Numbered from the stretch's first letter, positions 9,723-21,137 are shown. The stretch: 64,000 nucleotides of DNA from Vreelandella sulfidaeris (GCA_007182875.1 AP019515.1:1-64000), one strand, 5' to 3'. Notes: generated by a model not told the origin, from the sequence alone. A program made the numbers and translations.

Positions 9723-10030
9723 ACGAATAACTGCAACGGTGAACACAACAAGAAAGCACACCAGGCCGCACATAAAACCATTCAAAAGTTGTAGAAAACC
9801 TTCTAAAATAGATACGCGCTAACACAGAATACCGCCTAAAATTAGTCGTTTATATGCAATTCCAGAGATGCTCGTAAACTATCTTTTATTGAGATGGGCG
9901 AAGATAGCCGGAGCGACCGCGCCGTATAACTCGAACGATTCACGGACTTATAATCAAATCAGGGTAGTTCGGGGATGTTCCCTGTCCCTGGCCTAAGGCA
10001 TGCCTAGTCACCGCGGTTTCAAAGCTACGC
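9723..10030. other. Noncoding stretch, AT-rich
   Basis: About 300 bp without a supported gene between the double-hairpin units and a small minus-strand ORF. A palindrome AGGCATGCCT lies near 9997. No promoter was confidently located. Confidence 0.3.
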
Positions 10031-10183
10031 TCACCACTGCCACGGCAACTGCATCATTTTCTTGGAAAGGGAAGACCCTATTCCTGACTGGGATATTCCC
10101 CTGAATTCATCCATGCTCTTGAGCAGGTCCAGGTAATCTACCCCACCCGTAATAAGGCGGGTCTTTGTAGCGCGTTCATACAT
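10031..10183 (-). CDS. Small hypothetical protein (50 aa)
   Basis: ATG at 10183 to TGA at 10031, product starting MYERATKTRLITGGVDYLDL and ending KKMMQLPWQW. It follows the helix-turn-helix gene by about 50 bp on the same strand. The first 35 residues look coding (LLKSMDEFRGISQSGIG). A frame change in a homopolymer near 10070 would alter the tail. Family unknown. Confidence 0.35.
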   Translation of the reverse strand: MYERATKTRLITGGVDYLDLLKSMDEFRGISQSGIGSSLSKKMMQLPWQW

Positions 10184-10234
10184 CCACACTCCATAACTTC
10201 ATATGCGTTGAGGCGCCTTCAAGGTCCTTGGGCA

Positions 10235-10714
10235 TCATCCCTCCCACTCTGGATCGTCAGCCATAAACTGGAGTGCCCGATCAATGGCACGATCCAGATC
10301 ATTTCGGGGCGAGTAAAGTCAGACAGATGTACCTGCTCGGCCAGGATCAAAACCGCAAGCACCGGATAGTTCAGAAACTCTGCAAACTTTTCAATCACAT
10401 CCCGGCCCAGGCTACTGGCAAGCCTACGTCCAGTTTTCAAGTGGCTTAGAGTGCTCGGCGCAATGCCAAGGTGGTCGGCTAGGTCTGTGGAAGCCAGCCC
10501 TTCGCCAACAGCTCTCTCGAAGATAACCTGAACCAACTTATAGCCAGGCGTTTCGGGCTCGATTTGCAGGTAGTCAGTTCTTGGTCCTTTGGGCTTTCCC
10601 CTCTGTCCATCCTTAGGGCCTGAACCCCTTTACGGATTCCTGCGTCGATGACCTTCTGTAGGTCTTTATCATTTTTCCCTGATCCAAGTTTTTCTCCCCA
10701 TATGACGTCAGCAT
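10235..10714 (-). CDS. Helix-turn-helix (Cro/CI-type) regulator, frameshifted
   Basis: Central part is an XRE-type helix-turn-helix: STDLADHLGIAPSTLSHLKT, with the recognition helix STLSHLKTGR. Frame correction near 10300 gives the C-terminus RPENDLDRAIDRALQFMADD ending in a stop at 10235. Correction upstream gives an N-terminal extension back to the ATG at 10714 with a basic, Gly/Pro-rich linker (KDGQRGKPKGPRTDYLQ). It probably regulates plasmid genes; no target site is assigned. The N-terminal start is less sure than the domain. Confidence 0.6.
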
Positions 10715-10829
10715 GTCATCTAGTCAAATAGAACTATACCGGATAACAAATTCTAATACTTATTGCCTATCCAGCGCCGCACGCTCAGCGGCAAGATTGC
10801 ATCGCTACATCTTAACCCAGGAGTAAGCA

Positions 10830-11160
10830 ATGCTCATCGGCCGTATTGAACACGATCCCAAAAACACTTTCCGCTGCAGTTGCCGGAGTCAACGCTTGGC
10901 CGCCTTGAACTGTACAAAGAACTTTATCAGCAGACATTCGGCGAGAAAGTTGCAAATAACGATCTCGTGGACCTAATGCTCACGAATGTCATGGATAGAG
11001 ACCGTGAATTCAAGCGGTTCTTGAGAGAGGAGGAACGAAAGAAAAACTGGAAGCAAAACAACAGGAACGAGGCACAGGAACTATCCCCTCAGCTGGTGAA
11101 GCTGAAACCGAATCTCACGCTGAGGCACAAAGCCATCAGCGTGAGCAGCACCAGGCATAA
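10830..11160 (+). CDS. DUF2274-like ribbon-helix-helix-type small protein, frameshifted
   Basis: Starts at 10830 with an AGGAG site. The corrected product begins MLIGRIEHDPKNTF and continues LPESTLGRLELYKELYQQT, then DLVDLMLTNVMDRDREFKRF. This matches the pattern of DUF2274 proteins (short beta strand, then two helices ending in a DR.F motif), which accompany conjugation genes. A second shift near 11050 gives a Glu/Gln-rich tail (KQQERGTGT) ending at 11160. Two indels are needed, each in an A or C run. Confidence 0.5.
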
Positions 11161-11165
11161 GGGTA

Positions 11166-11707
11166 CTAGGTCTCGATATGCTGCGCTTGGATGATCTCAC
11201 ACATCTGTTCTACCTGGGGAACAACACGTCTCCACTTGGTACGCAGAACACGGTGATTGCCTGTAGCCCAACTGCGCACAGAGGTAACAGCCTCGTCAGC
11301 AGCCACGGCTATCTGGCGTGGGGTCATTACTTCCATCCAGCGCTCTACAGTAGCTTTGATCTCTTTGGAATCGACCCAAGCACCGCCTTCGATAGCGACG
11401 TGCTCGGACATGATTTCATTAAGAGCATTGAGCACTTTGTCATATCCGACCTTTCGAGGGACCGCTCCCCTGTCCAGGTATGAATGGATGCCACGGAAAT
11501 AGAGCATCCAAGTTTCCCCGTCAGGTGCTCTGCGATCTTGGCCAGAGTCATGCCGTAATCGTCTCGCAGAGTAGCAATATGTCGAGCCAAGTCACTGTCG
11601 GTCTTGCTGCGTTCAGCACGCCCACGGGTTGTCGGAATGCTGATCTTGATTTCGCAGCCATGCCTCTCGAGCGTGTTGATCAGGTCGTTCAGGAGTGCGT
11701 CACGCAT
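11166..11707 (-). CDS. Putative DNA-binding regulator, one frameshift
   Basis: The N-terminal part (MRDALLNDLINTLERHGCEI; DYGMTLAKIAEHLTG) has a helix-turn-helix-like stretch. After a shift near 11500 the frame continues LDRGAVPRKVGYDKVLNALN and MTPRQIAVAADEAVTSVRSW, which holds a second helix-turn-helix-like segment. Joined length is about 180 residues. Its ATG at 11707 overlaps by two bases the ATG of the divergent sigma-like gene at 11706. It may control that gene; this is inference from position. Confidence 0.5.
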
Positions 11708-12281
11708 GACTAACCTCTATGAATATTTGGCAAGTCACCCGCCTTCTGAAATGCAGCGACTTGTTGGTTGGACGGCAGCCCGTTTGCATATCCCCAGGCA
11801 ATGGCAGGAGGACATGAAGCAGGAAATATACGTTGCCTGGTTTTCTAAGGAATATGACCCTTCGTATTCCCATGATGCGATCATGAAATATGCTGGTGAG
11901 GCGGCTTTCCTCGCGGTCAGCACATGGCGCCGCCATACCATCCTACCAGTGACCGTTCATAAAGCCGGTCAGGCTGATAGCGAACCCAGGGCTGAGCAGT
12001 TTGATCTGATGGCTGAACAGATCCCTGGTTTCACTGAAGAGTTCAACGACGAAATCGACATTGACCCTGAGGCTTTCGTTGAGACCACTTCGATGGCTTC
12101 AGCGCACCTCATCGACCTACCCAAACGCTCAGCTCGAACTGAGCTGTCTCATGAAAACTTGTTGGCCCTTCACTGCGAAGGCCTTTCGCCCGCTGAGATC
12201 GCAGCTGCAGCGAACATGACCGAGCGCAGCGTATACCGCAGATTGGAACGCCTTAAACATGGAAACCGTAGTACAGTATAG
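11706..12281 (+). CDS. Sigma-70-like (ECF-type) RNA polymerase factor
   Basis: 191 residues, intact. The N-terminal half (RLHIPRQWQEDMKQEIYVAW) has the helical character of sigma region 2. The C-terminus (LHCEGLSPAEIAAAANMTER) is a clear sigma region 4 helix-turn-helix, ending VYRRLERLKHG. A long acidic linker separates them. It overlaps the start of traW by 23 bp, so it heads the transfer operon and could drive it or other plasmid promoters. Region 2 is weak, so it might instead be a region-4-like regulator. Confidence 0.5.
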   Translation: MTNLYEYLASHPPSEMQRLVGWTAARLHIPRQWQEDMKQEIYVAWFSKEYDPSYSHDAIMKYAGEAAFLAVSTWRRHTILPVTVHKAGQADSEPRAEQFDLMAEQIPGFTEEFNDEIDIDPEAFVETTSMASAHLIDLPKRSARTELSHENLLALHCEGLSPAEIAAAANMTERSVYRRLERLKHGNRSTV

Positions 12282-12957
12282 TAAAATTGCAGCGTTATCG
12301 GTAGCACTCTTAGGAGCTGCTTTATCCACTACCGCACTTGCCTCTGATCAGGACCTAGGTGTACTTGGCCCTACTTGGGAAATCGTAGAGCCCGACATGC
12401 GGCTGGCGATCGTGGCAGAGGCGCATGGTGTCGACTGGGACTCCGTAAATGAGCACCTAGCAGGGCAAGCTCAAAATCATACGAGAGACATCCCCGATTG
12501 GTTCGTCCCGATTGCCGAGCATACCGAAACTCACTTCGTAGATCCGTCCTATACGCTAGGTGAAGACATCGAAGCCTTGAAGCGGCAATCCGATGGTACA
12601 TACCAGTGGGGAGTCATCTATGAGGCCGGCACCAAGGTCAACCCCTCAAGCACATACAGCCAGAGAACTGGCTCCTCGTTGTTGATCTTCGAGCCGATGA
12701 TCAGCGTGAACTGGCCATGACGTTAAAGGCCCGACACCCAGCCAACCTAACAGTAATCGTCACAGCAGGAGACCCAGGTAGTTTGGCGTCTGATCTTGGC
12801 CAAGCCGTGTACTTCGCAGAGGAATGGCATTTCGATCGGCTGGGCATTACGCATACCCTCTTTAGCTGGCGTTCGGGACAGTCATCCTGACGTAATCGAA
12901 GTGACCCATTTCGCCTATCCCTACGATGTCACCACCCTGGAGGAACACCTGCCATGA
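12259..12957 (+). CDS. traW: Type-F conjugation protein TraW, frameshifted
   Basis: Signal peptide (AALSVALLGAALSTTALA), then DLGVLGPTWEIVEPD, the conserved TraW opening. After a shift near 12690 the frame continues LLIFDADDQRELAMTLKARH and GDPGSLASDLGQAVYFAEEW, which match the TraW C-terminal thioredoxin-like region. TraW is a periplasmic F-pilus assembly protein acting with TrbC and TraU. It ends in an ATGA overlap with traU. Confidence 0.85.
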
Positions 12958-13952
12958 AGAGGTTACTACTCTGTTCTGACTGTTGCAGCTCTCACAACGG
13001 GGAGCGCCTATAGCGCATCCCCGTTATCGGGTTCTGCCGCATGTCGGGGAGAGATTTTCAATCCCATCAACGACGCGAACTGGAACAACATGTTTCCGGT
13101 AACGGTAGCTGGAATTTCCATGGGGTGGGTCTAATCCTTCCCTTATGCACATGGACTCAATCTGTTTGTGTCCTGGGCCCTATGGCATCGACATGCCAGG
13201 GATCGGCATGACGTTCTGGGAACCAACGTTCCTCGCTGAAGTGGCGCGAACACCTGGCTGTATGTCGACGCTCGGTGGCACGCAGGTACTAACCGGATAC
13301 GACTCCTGACTTCTAACCAAACGTATGGCTCGGGACGTGGAGATAGCAGCGTTACCAGGATGCAAATCCACTGGTATATCTACCCTCTGTTCAGTGTACT
13401 CAACATGATGAGTTCGCTGGGGTGCATGAATACCTCCGGATTTAACCTTGCAGACCTCACTGAGGTCGACGCCACTTGGCAGGATGACACTTGGACATCC
13501 ATCGCATTTCCAGAGTCAGCTCTCTTCGCCAATCCAGTTGGTGCTCTCTCGTGCATCCCTGACGCCGTAGCTTCTGCAGCGGGTCGCCCCTAGACATGAT
13601 GTTCTGGTGTCAGGGCTCTCAGGGCGTCGTGTATCCCCTCACTGGCTCAAGCACCACTCACAGCTCCCCAAGGTGGGAATCTCCACGTCCTTGGCAAGTA
13701 CATGCAGCGTAAGACACGCATGGCGGGCCTGTTATCAACGACCGGCCCTTGGGCTGAATGCCAATCCGTTTACCTGCCGAACATGATTCGCAGCCAATAC
13801 CGTATTGACCCGGTGGCCCCTGTTGCCAGCAACCAAACTGCTGTTCTTGGAATGTCCGAGTTCCGCTGGGGATGCTGCCTCCCGCCAACACCGCTGTTCG
13901 TACTGATTCCGCATTCTTGATCTGGGTAGGTAAGCAATGCTGCGCACTCTGA
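12954..13952 (+). CDS. traU: Conjugal transfer protein TraU, multiple frameshifts
   Basis: Corrected product of about 330 residues with a signal peptide. TraU hallmarks are present: CRGEIFNPINDANWNNMFPV, CLCPGPYGIDMPGIGMTFWE, CMSTLGG, QIHWYIYPLFSVLNMMSSLG and the Cys-rich tail. TraU is a periplasmic protein needed for DNA transfer and F-pilus or mating-pair formation. The start overlaps the traW stop and the end overlaps trbC. At least four indels break the frame. Confidence 0.85.
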
Positions 13953-14909
13953 CCGCTATTACTTTGACGCTATTCAGCACATCGGCGTTAAGCCAACAAA
14001 CACCCGTACAAGCCGCTCAAGACGCTTTCTCTGCTCTTCAAGGGTCACAGGCACCTAGTGGCCTATTCGCTGGCCAGAAGAGCCCTGAGGCAATCCTGGA
14101 GGCGATGGGCGCGAACACAAGCGGATCAACCGCAGGCCAAGCAGCCGGCTCTGAGATGCTAGGAAACGTCCGGGCCCAAGGTCAGACCGGGGATCGCAGA
14201 CCCTGAAATGGCCGCTGAATGGCAAGCACTGAGGGATTCGTTAGACCTAGGTGAACAGGATCGACTGTATTTCTTCATCTCATTTTCAATGCCCGAAAGC
14301 TTGATTCGTGGCTATGCACTTGATGCAGCCAGAGCAGGAGGCGAGCTGGTTCTGCGCGGAGTGGAGCCGGGTATAACGCTCCGTGACTTCACCATGGAGC
14401 GCTTGCTGAAGGTACTACGCCCGGGAGGCATGACAGCACCGATCCAGATCGACCCGCGACTGTTCGATACCTACGAGATCGAGACCGTACCCACGATTGT
14501 CCTTGCCAAGGAAGATCCCATGGGCGTGTCAGACCGCCAAGCGCCAAATAGGCGAAATCGATGGTCAGCAGCTCGAGTACCAGGGATGCCCTAAGGGCAA
14601 CCCAGACAATTACTGGAAGGCTGAAGGGTCAGTAACTGCCCTATATGCCTTAGAGCAATTCAACAAAGGCGGTGCCGGCAATGCCGAGGTCTACATCAAT
14701 GCGCTCAAGGGCGAGGGCGCCGAAAGCGCTCCTGAGCAGGAGGCGTTGCGTCAGCACAGTGGGAGTCGATGAGCGACGAGCTAGCTGAGCGCAACGCACA
14801 ACGACTCCGTGAGCGCTATCAAGGCACTGATCGCGAAGTTTACGACACGCCAATGGGGCCGGCCGTTGGTCCCGCGGGACAGAATATTGATCATCTCTGG
14901 GAGGAGTGA
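13937..14909 (+). CDS. trbC: Type-F conjugation protein TrbC, frameshifted
   Basis: N-terminal signal peptide (LRTLTAITLTLFSTSALS). After shifts the middle part reads LYFFISFSMPESLIRGYALD and GGELVLRGVEPGITLRDFTM, the TrbC_Ftype core (thioredoxin-like fold). DPRLFDTYEIETVPTIVLAK and the later QLEYQGCPKGNPDNYW belong to the same domain. The last frame continues ESMSDELAERNAQRLRERYQ to a stop at 14907, giving a longer C-terminus than usual. TrbC works with TraW in pilus assembly. Confidence 0.8.
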
Positions 14910-14910
14910 C

Positions 14911-16267
14911 ATGCCGAAGGGCTCTTGCTTAAAACTGTTTGCCATGGGGCCGCTTTTGCGGCCCTCGTGCCCTTGAGCGACGTGGCGATGGCCACTAACC
15001 AAGCTGGAATGAATGCTGGGGAGCCTGGGCCAGGGATTTCAACCCAAACAACGCCTTCCGATCAGCTACATCGAGCCTGGGTCTTGAGGATACGAAAACC
15101 TCTGGTGAGCTTGGAGGTGGGGCTTCAAGTTAAACAGAAACAGCAGCGAAACTTTAGATGCCGCGACGGGGCTCGCCTCACTGCAGGCGGCATTCGAGTT
15201 TTGGTCGAAGAGTGTGAACAAAGCGACAATGGTGAGCTTGAGCGGATCAGTGTGTCCGTATGTGACGCACTAACTCAGGGGATACGGTGTAGCGAGGACC
15301 GCTACACGGTCACAAGAGAAATACCGACCGGGGAGAAGCCGCCTTCAGCGGAGGCAACCTGTACGGAGCATATCGAGTCGAGGCTGAATGTTCTTCATCG
15401 TCTTGCACCATGACTATGCACCAACTTCACGGGGATGCATGGGGCGGCAACGATATGCGTCAGAAAGGGAATGATAGAGTCAATCAAGATCCCAATCACC
15501 CGTCAAATACAATTAGTGATGTTCGCGACAACCCTACTTTTGAACGTGGCGGCAACTTTGCTGATGATCGTTCAAAGTGTCTCGGCAATCAAATAAACCA
15601 ACTTTTCAGTGAAGGTGATATTCCAGTTTCATGTGACCCCAACGACCCAAGGACAATTGATTTTCTTGACATCAATGCTGGTGGAGAATGCAAGCCGGAT
15701 AAAATCACAACCGATTCCTGCGTGGTCGATATACCAACAAGATTCGTTACTTGTGAGCCTGAATCTCGGGAGTGTGAGGTAAGAAGAGACTCCGCAGAGT
15801 TTAGCTGCGCTAGAAAACTTGAGGTGACGGGAATAAAAATACCGACATGTAAAAATGGCGACCACCTTTTAACTATAACAAGCGACCCCTGCCCTAGTTG
15901 CGTCGATTACCTCAGATATAACTTTTATTGCCAAGACCAAGGCTACCGAGTTGTCTATGACACGGTAAAGAAGTCAGATGGTTCACGTTATACAGGCCCT
16001 CACTCAAATGTCGTCAGTGGCGGCTTGAACACTACTGTACCTAAAACAACTGTTATAGAGGATTTCAGCGGCAGTAAATGCTTTCGAGTAGCTTACGAGC
16101 AGAACTGTAATGGCACTACCTGCAATGTCACAGCTTACTTTGAAAACCCTTGCAAGAACATAAGCTATGCAGGTTCAAATAGCTTCCCTATACCAATGAG
16201 AATTGAATTCACAGATAGAGTGATCGATGAATGTACTGGTTTAGAAAGCAGACGGCCTGAGTTATAA
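14911..16267 (+). CDS. TraN-like Cys-rich secreted protein, first of two, frameshifted
   Basis: The corrected protein has a signal peptide-like start, then RVEAECSSSSCTMTMHQLHG and a long Cys-rich section (for example SCVVDIPTRFVTCEPESREC, CPSCVDYLRYNFYCQDQGY). Cys spacing and position after trbC fit the N-terminal half of TraN, the outer-membrane mating-pair stabilisation protein. It ends in TAA at 16265, and the next gene begins with its own signal peptide. Base composition from about 15400 is clearly more AT-rich than the neighbouring tra genes. TraN may be split into two polypeptides here, or the second gene may be an accessory paralogue. Confidence 0.55.
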
Positions 16268-16270
16268 ATT

Positions 16271-18483
16271 ATGAAATATATTCATCTAGCAGCTTTATTA
16301 ATCTATCTACTAATACCTCAGGTTACCTTTGGGGCTTTAAGCGACTACCAAGAGTGCTATAAGGTCGGAGAAACATGTATTGATTCTGCCCTAGAACAAT
16401 AATGGGTGAAACAGTCAGACGAGAATGCTGGGAATATGCTGTTACTTATAGATGTTACGGCGATCCATATAGCCACACTTGCAATCTCGAAGCACTACAG
16501 AACGATGATGACTGGGAGTTGGTAAACACGTTTGGAGAAACATATCCAGCGACCTATTCGCAATATTCACGCATTCTTCCTGACAGTTGGATCGAAGAAT
16601 GGCAAAAGAGCGAGTCTACATGTAGTGCCGACACTTCGTATGGCTGTGGCCCAGATATAAGCAGGACAGATATAAAGATGCTTCTGGAAATATTGTCGGC
16701 CAGAAAGTAACTAAGCGCTGTTACATCGGCGAGACACCACGTTGCAATAACGACCCGAACTGCAACATAACGAGCTACGACTGCACCAGAAAGCAAGACG
16801 GTTTATGCGTTCGGCAGGAACAGACATATACATGTCGCGAAGATGGGAAATGCGATCCTAGTTCCTACGAAATTATGCCTGAAGTTAGCGATGATGAAGG
16901 CGCCTTCTCACGCTTATTGCAGCGGCAGGTGTCATGGACATGATCGCTGCCGAGGGTGGGCTAGATGAAAACATGCGGATCTTTTCTGGCATGGAGCGCG
17001 AGTGCAAAGCGATTACAAGCGATTTCCGTCGCATGATGGAATTTAACGCAACCGTATCAACGGTTTTGGCAACGTATTTTGGCGGACCGCTTGGAGCTGT
17101 CTTGGCTGGCACTGCTTCGGCAGACATTCTAAATGCTATTGAGCACATGCAATGCTGTCAGGAAGACCCAGAAGATGTCGTTTTGACCAGCTCATTTATC
17201 TCTATGGCAACAGGAATCGGTGCTGACTACTGCGACCTCGAAGATGTAGAGCTTGCTGCTGCCCGCATGGCGAAACGAGCCGTCCAAGTTACACCCGGCT
17301 TTGTTCCCACCAATAATACGCTATGCACGTTCGCAAATTATATTTACAACGCGCCTGCGAAAGGTGACATGTCCTACGCGAAGCAAATATGCGCACATTG
17401 GACAAGGCCATGGTCGATTGCTAACACCCAAACTCAGGTGGATAGATACCAACGCTGGTGCGAGTTTGACTCGATGCTTGCCAGAATTATTCAAGAACAG
17501 GGTCGAGAACAGCTTGCCGAGTTGGCTTCGCAAAACGCAGGTGGAGCTGTTACCAAGCGCATTGAGTTTCCTTTTACAATTCTGCCGGAGGATGGTCGAA
17601 CGAGCTAAATGCCAACGGCAATCGAGTGCGGTTCTGGCAGTGGAAAGAGGAATGCTCTACCGATGAAGGCTTTACCAATTCGATGTTATCTGGATACGAC
17701 TGCCCTTCAAGCCCAGACATTTATGCAGCGGTCTGCTCTGAATCGTCATGCGGGGCACCGCCTGATCACCCTGTTTATGGCTTTAGCCCAGGCTGGAAAC
17801 CCATCGCTTAGCAGCAGAGGATCATCACACCCGTGCGATCAACCGATATTCGGTAGTAGAAGGTGGGTGTTTTGAAGATGGCAGCTGTGAATACAAAGTT
17901 CACGCTTGAAAGCTGGCGCTGGTGGTCAGATGCGCATTCCCTTAGATATGAAGTGGCCAATCAATTTTCCTAATGATGGCTGGGGCGAGTTTTCTTGGGC
18001 GCATAACAATGTTCACTTCGAGGCATATACAAACCCTCTAGGTTCAGAATCCCCTTCCAGAGGGCTGCGCATGTGTATCGGTTCATCTTATGAATGCTAT
18101 GACAATGCGGCGTGGAATGAAGTCAACATCCAGAATGACATTACTAATTTGAATAACTATGTCAGCAACAGTCCACCAGTGACTCTCACTGGTGGATGTT
18201 CCGATGAGGAATGTGAGTTTAGAGCTTCAATTGAGGTCAATCTTACAGCTAAGCCTTGGTACACCTACTCAGAAAAGAAATACGAGCCCTGCATGCTAAA
18301 GGTTTTGGGTAGCTGTGTGACAAAGGCCTCTACAACTTACGATCGTCAGTACAAGCCAGACTGCACCGGGTTCACTATTGACGAGTTCCTTGCACTTGAT
18401 CTCGGCGATATGGATTTCTCGGAGTACGTGGAAACGTTGTCGGAAAAGCACAATCGGAGTTCAACCAGACATGGGCAAGATAG
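16271..18483 (+). CDS. traN: TraN mating-pair stabilisation protein (second, larger part), frameshifted
   Basis: Signal peptide (YIHLAALLIYLLIPQVTFGA), then CYKVGETCIDSAP and RRECWEYAVTYRC, which resemble the conserved TraN motif C.DG..TR.I..V.RDCW.Y...Y.C. Many Cys follow (CYIGETPRCNNDPNC, MQCCQEDPED, CSTDEGFTNSMLSGYDCPSS). The C-terminal part (FTIDEFLALDLGDMDFSEYV) is the usual TraN end, and the stop at 18481 overlaps the next gene's ATG. TraN sits in the outer membrane and contacts the recipient. At least five indels are needed to read it through. Confidence 0.7.
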
Positions 18484-19059
18484 CTTTAATTCAAGCTACT
18501 TGTGTGGTGATGGTATTGGCATCTATGGGCTCCTTCGGGAGCCCAGTAGACCGAATCACTGCCCAAGCTGAAGCGCTGGCATCAGGTGCAGCCGGTTCAG
18601 AGGAAGTGGTGCAGAACGCGGGCAGAGGCCTTTCATGTTCACGCCCAATAATGGGTATGTAGGCCTAGAAACCCAGCTAGATGTATCGCTCACATATACG
18701 TCCTTTGAGAACGGTGGACAGAACGTTAGAAGAGTTGAAAAAGCAGTTGTCGACTGGGGTGACGGCTCAAGTCCGACCACAGTGACCCCTGGCACACCCG
18801 CCTACCATACGTATGGCCACCGCAATAAGGAGGGTGCCATTACACCTCATGGAAGTATTGTCTATACCGGCAGGATTACGTTCGTGACTACTTCAGGCAA
18901 TGCATATACCGAGCAGTTTCAATATAGCATGTGGCATTCCTTTCTTGACTCGCTTGTTCCCGGAGGAAGATCGCTACCCAACAACATGCTACCGAGCGTT
19001 AGTGGGCTGGTGGCAGGGAACGTTTGCCCAGTGGCTTCTTTGATAGGAACAACAAATAA
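18471..19059 (+). CDS. Secreted PKD-like domain protein in the tra operon, frameshifted
   Basis: Signal peptide (LIQATCVVMVLASMGSFGSP). After a shift near 18620 the product reads GYVGLETQLDVSLTYTSFEN, then KAVVDWGDGSSPTT and HTYG, the WGDGS and HTY signatures of PKD/beta-sandwich domains. The frame ends in a TAATG overlap with the next gene after another shift. PKD-like folds mediate protein contacts at cell surfaces. It lies between traN and the coupling protein, so a role in mating-pair contact is plausible. It is not one of the canonical F tra genes. Confidence 0.5.
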
Positions 19060-19470
19060 TGCAAACTCTTTCAAGGCTGCGCTGATCATTGTGGCAACAA
19101 CCATGCCTTTGTTTGCCAATGCTCAGGAAGGCGACAATGAACCCGCGCATCAGCTTTACGGCGGTCATGATGCTGGCGCGCTACTTAGCAAGTCGCTTAT
19201 GGTGACCAGCCAGCTAGATTGGCTCAATGCCTGGTCGCTGAACCTTGGAGGCAATCCACCAGAAGATTTGCCCCAAGGCTATATCGGAGTTCTAGTCTTC
19301 GCGTCCCACCCAGGACACCTCATAAGCCTTCATCCTCTGGAGGACAGCTCATCTTTGACGATTCGCTGCCATCAGGCACCGCTGCCCGACAGCCGTAGCT
19401 ACATCGCCCCGCTGCATGGGCAGCCGGGATGTTCCGTGCTGATAGCGTGACGCTGGAGGATTGCCCATGA
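19059..19470 (+). CDS. Small periplasmic protein, frameshifted
   Basis: Starts at 19059, where TAATG couples it to the upstream gene. Signal peptide (LIIVATTMPLFANAQ) then HQLYGGHDAGALLSKSLMVT and NPPEDLPQGYIGVLVFAS. After shifts it ends FRADSVTLEDCP with the stop overlapping the coupling-protein ATG (ATGA). No family recognised. The tight coupling on both sides marks it as part of the transfer operon. Confidence 0.45.
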
Positions 19471-21129
19471 TAGCCGGCAGAATGGATGCGCTGGCGCTTA
19501 CCGCCATTGCAGCCGGCGTTGCGGCCGCTACACCTTTGGCTGTCGGCACCTTCCCAGCATGGCCTGCTGGCGTCCTGGGTTCGCTGGGCATGGCGCAGCT
19601 CACATGGAGCCAGGCTATGGCCAAGCTGCGCCAGTACGACGAGGATTCCCGAGAGGGCTTCGTGCTGCCTTCAGACGAGCCAGTAGATGATAAGGGCCTT
19701 CCTTACATATCGGCCTGACCACCGACAAAATACTGAATCAACATGCCCGACATCCTCGGGCAGCGACACACTGCGATCGTGGGTCAGTCTGGTGTGGGTA
19801 AGACTACTCTTGGTGAATATATCCTCTGGCAGCAAACTGCGCGTGGGCGCGGATGGCTATTCATTGACGCCAAGATCGATCGGGACACTCGGGATCACCT
19901 AGCGTACATGGCCAAGGTGACAGGCCGCGAAGATGAACTCTACATTATCGACGTGTCAGACCCCGATAACGCCAATACCTATAACCCTGTTCTCCACGGC
20001 GATCCTGATGAGGTGGCATCTCGACTGATGAACCTCATTCCTTCTGCGGAGAACAATCCAGGCGCCGATCACTACAGGCAATCCGCCAATCATGCACTCA
20101 CTGTCATCATTGCCGCTCTGCAAGCCTCCGGTCAGTTATATCACTTCGGCGATCTATCAATTCTATTGCAGTCCGATAGAGCCCTTGAAAACTTGAGAGA
20201 ATGACTCCTCAAGGGCCTGAGAAGAGGGCGCTATCGATCTTCCTCGATCAGTTCCGTACCCGTACCAAGGAAGGGACAAAATCGACCTCAACCGCATGAA
20301 GCAAACGCTGGGCGGGATGGCAGGCCGGATTGCACTGTTCGCCCAGGGTAAGTTTGGAAAGGTCTTCAACGTTTATGCCCCGGAAATCGTGCTTACCGAA
20401 ATTATTCGTAAGGGCCACATGCTTTATGTCTCGCTTCCGACGATGGGAAAGGACACCGCAGCCCTCAACCTAGGGAAAATGATCGTCTCGGACATTCGCT
20501 CTGCTGTTGCCTACATTCAGGATTTACCCAGGGCGAAGGCCAGAGCATTTCATCGCACTTCTGGATGAAATGGGTGCTTACGTAATGGAAGGGTAGGGCG
20601 TCTCTTCGAGCAGGCGCGATCTGCCAATATCGCACTGATTCCAGCCTTCCAGTCCTTCAGCCAGCTTAATCGAGTCTCGCCAGACTTTGCAGACATCGTG
20701 ATCCAGAACACATGGAACAAAATATTCTTCAAGTTCGGTGCGAAAGACAGCCCTGAAGAGGCCGCTGAAATACTAGGTAAAACCAAGCGTTTTCAACGTA
20801 CTGTCTCAGTCTCGGCTAACCAGGGAGAGAGTGCGCAGTATTTGAGAACCACCCCACAATCCAGCATGTCCGATGGCGGCGGCATGGGTGAAAGCTGGCG
20901 CGAAGTTGAGGAGTTCAGGGTAACACCGGATCAATTGAGAGCCATGGATATGGGGCAAGCGGTCATGATGATGGGCGCTCGCATGTATCATTTGAGAACG
21001 CCAATGATCAACTACCCCAAACACATTCCTTCATTTAAGGTAATAAAACGCAAGATGAAGATGCCTGCCGACAAACAGGCGCTTAACTTCGAGGAACGGC
21101 TAAACGAGTTTCTTACAGCAACTGTTTAG
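19467..21129 (+). CDS. traD: Type IV coupling protein TraD, frameshifted
   Basis: Corrected to about 550 residues. Two hydrophobic N-terminal segments (ALTAIAAGVAAATPLAVGTF and following) anchor it in the inner membrane. Walker A is TAIVGQSGVGKTTLGEYIL near 19790. The Walker B/TraM-binding region reads HFIALLDEMGAYVMEGVGRL near 20560 after correction. NIALIPAFQSFSQLNRVSPD and NTWNKIFFKFG follow, typical of TraD/TraG/VirD4 ATPases. It links the relaxosome to the transfer channel. The stop at 21127 is followed 9 bp later by a small gene. Confidence 0.85.
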
Positions 21130-21137
21130 GGGTAGTT

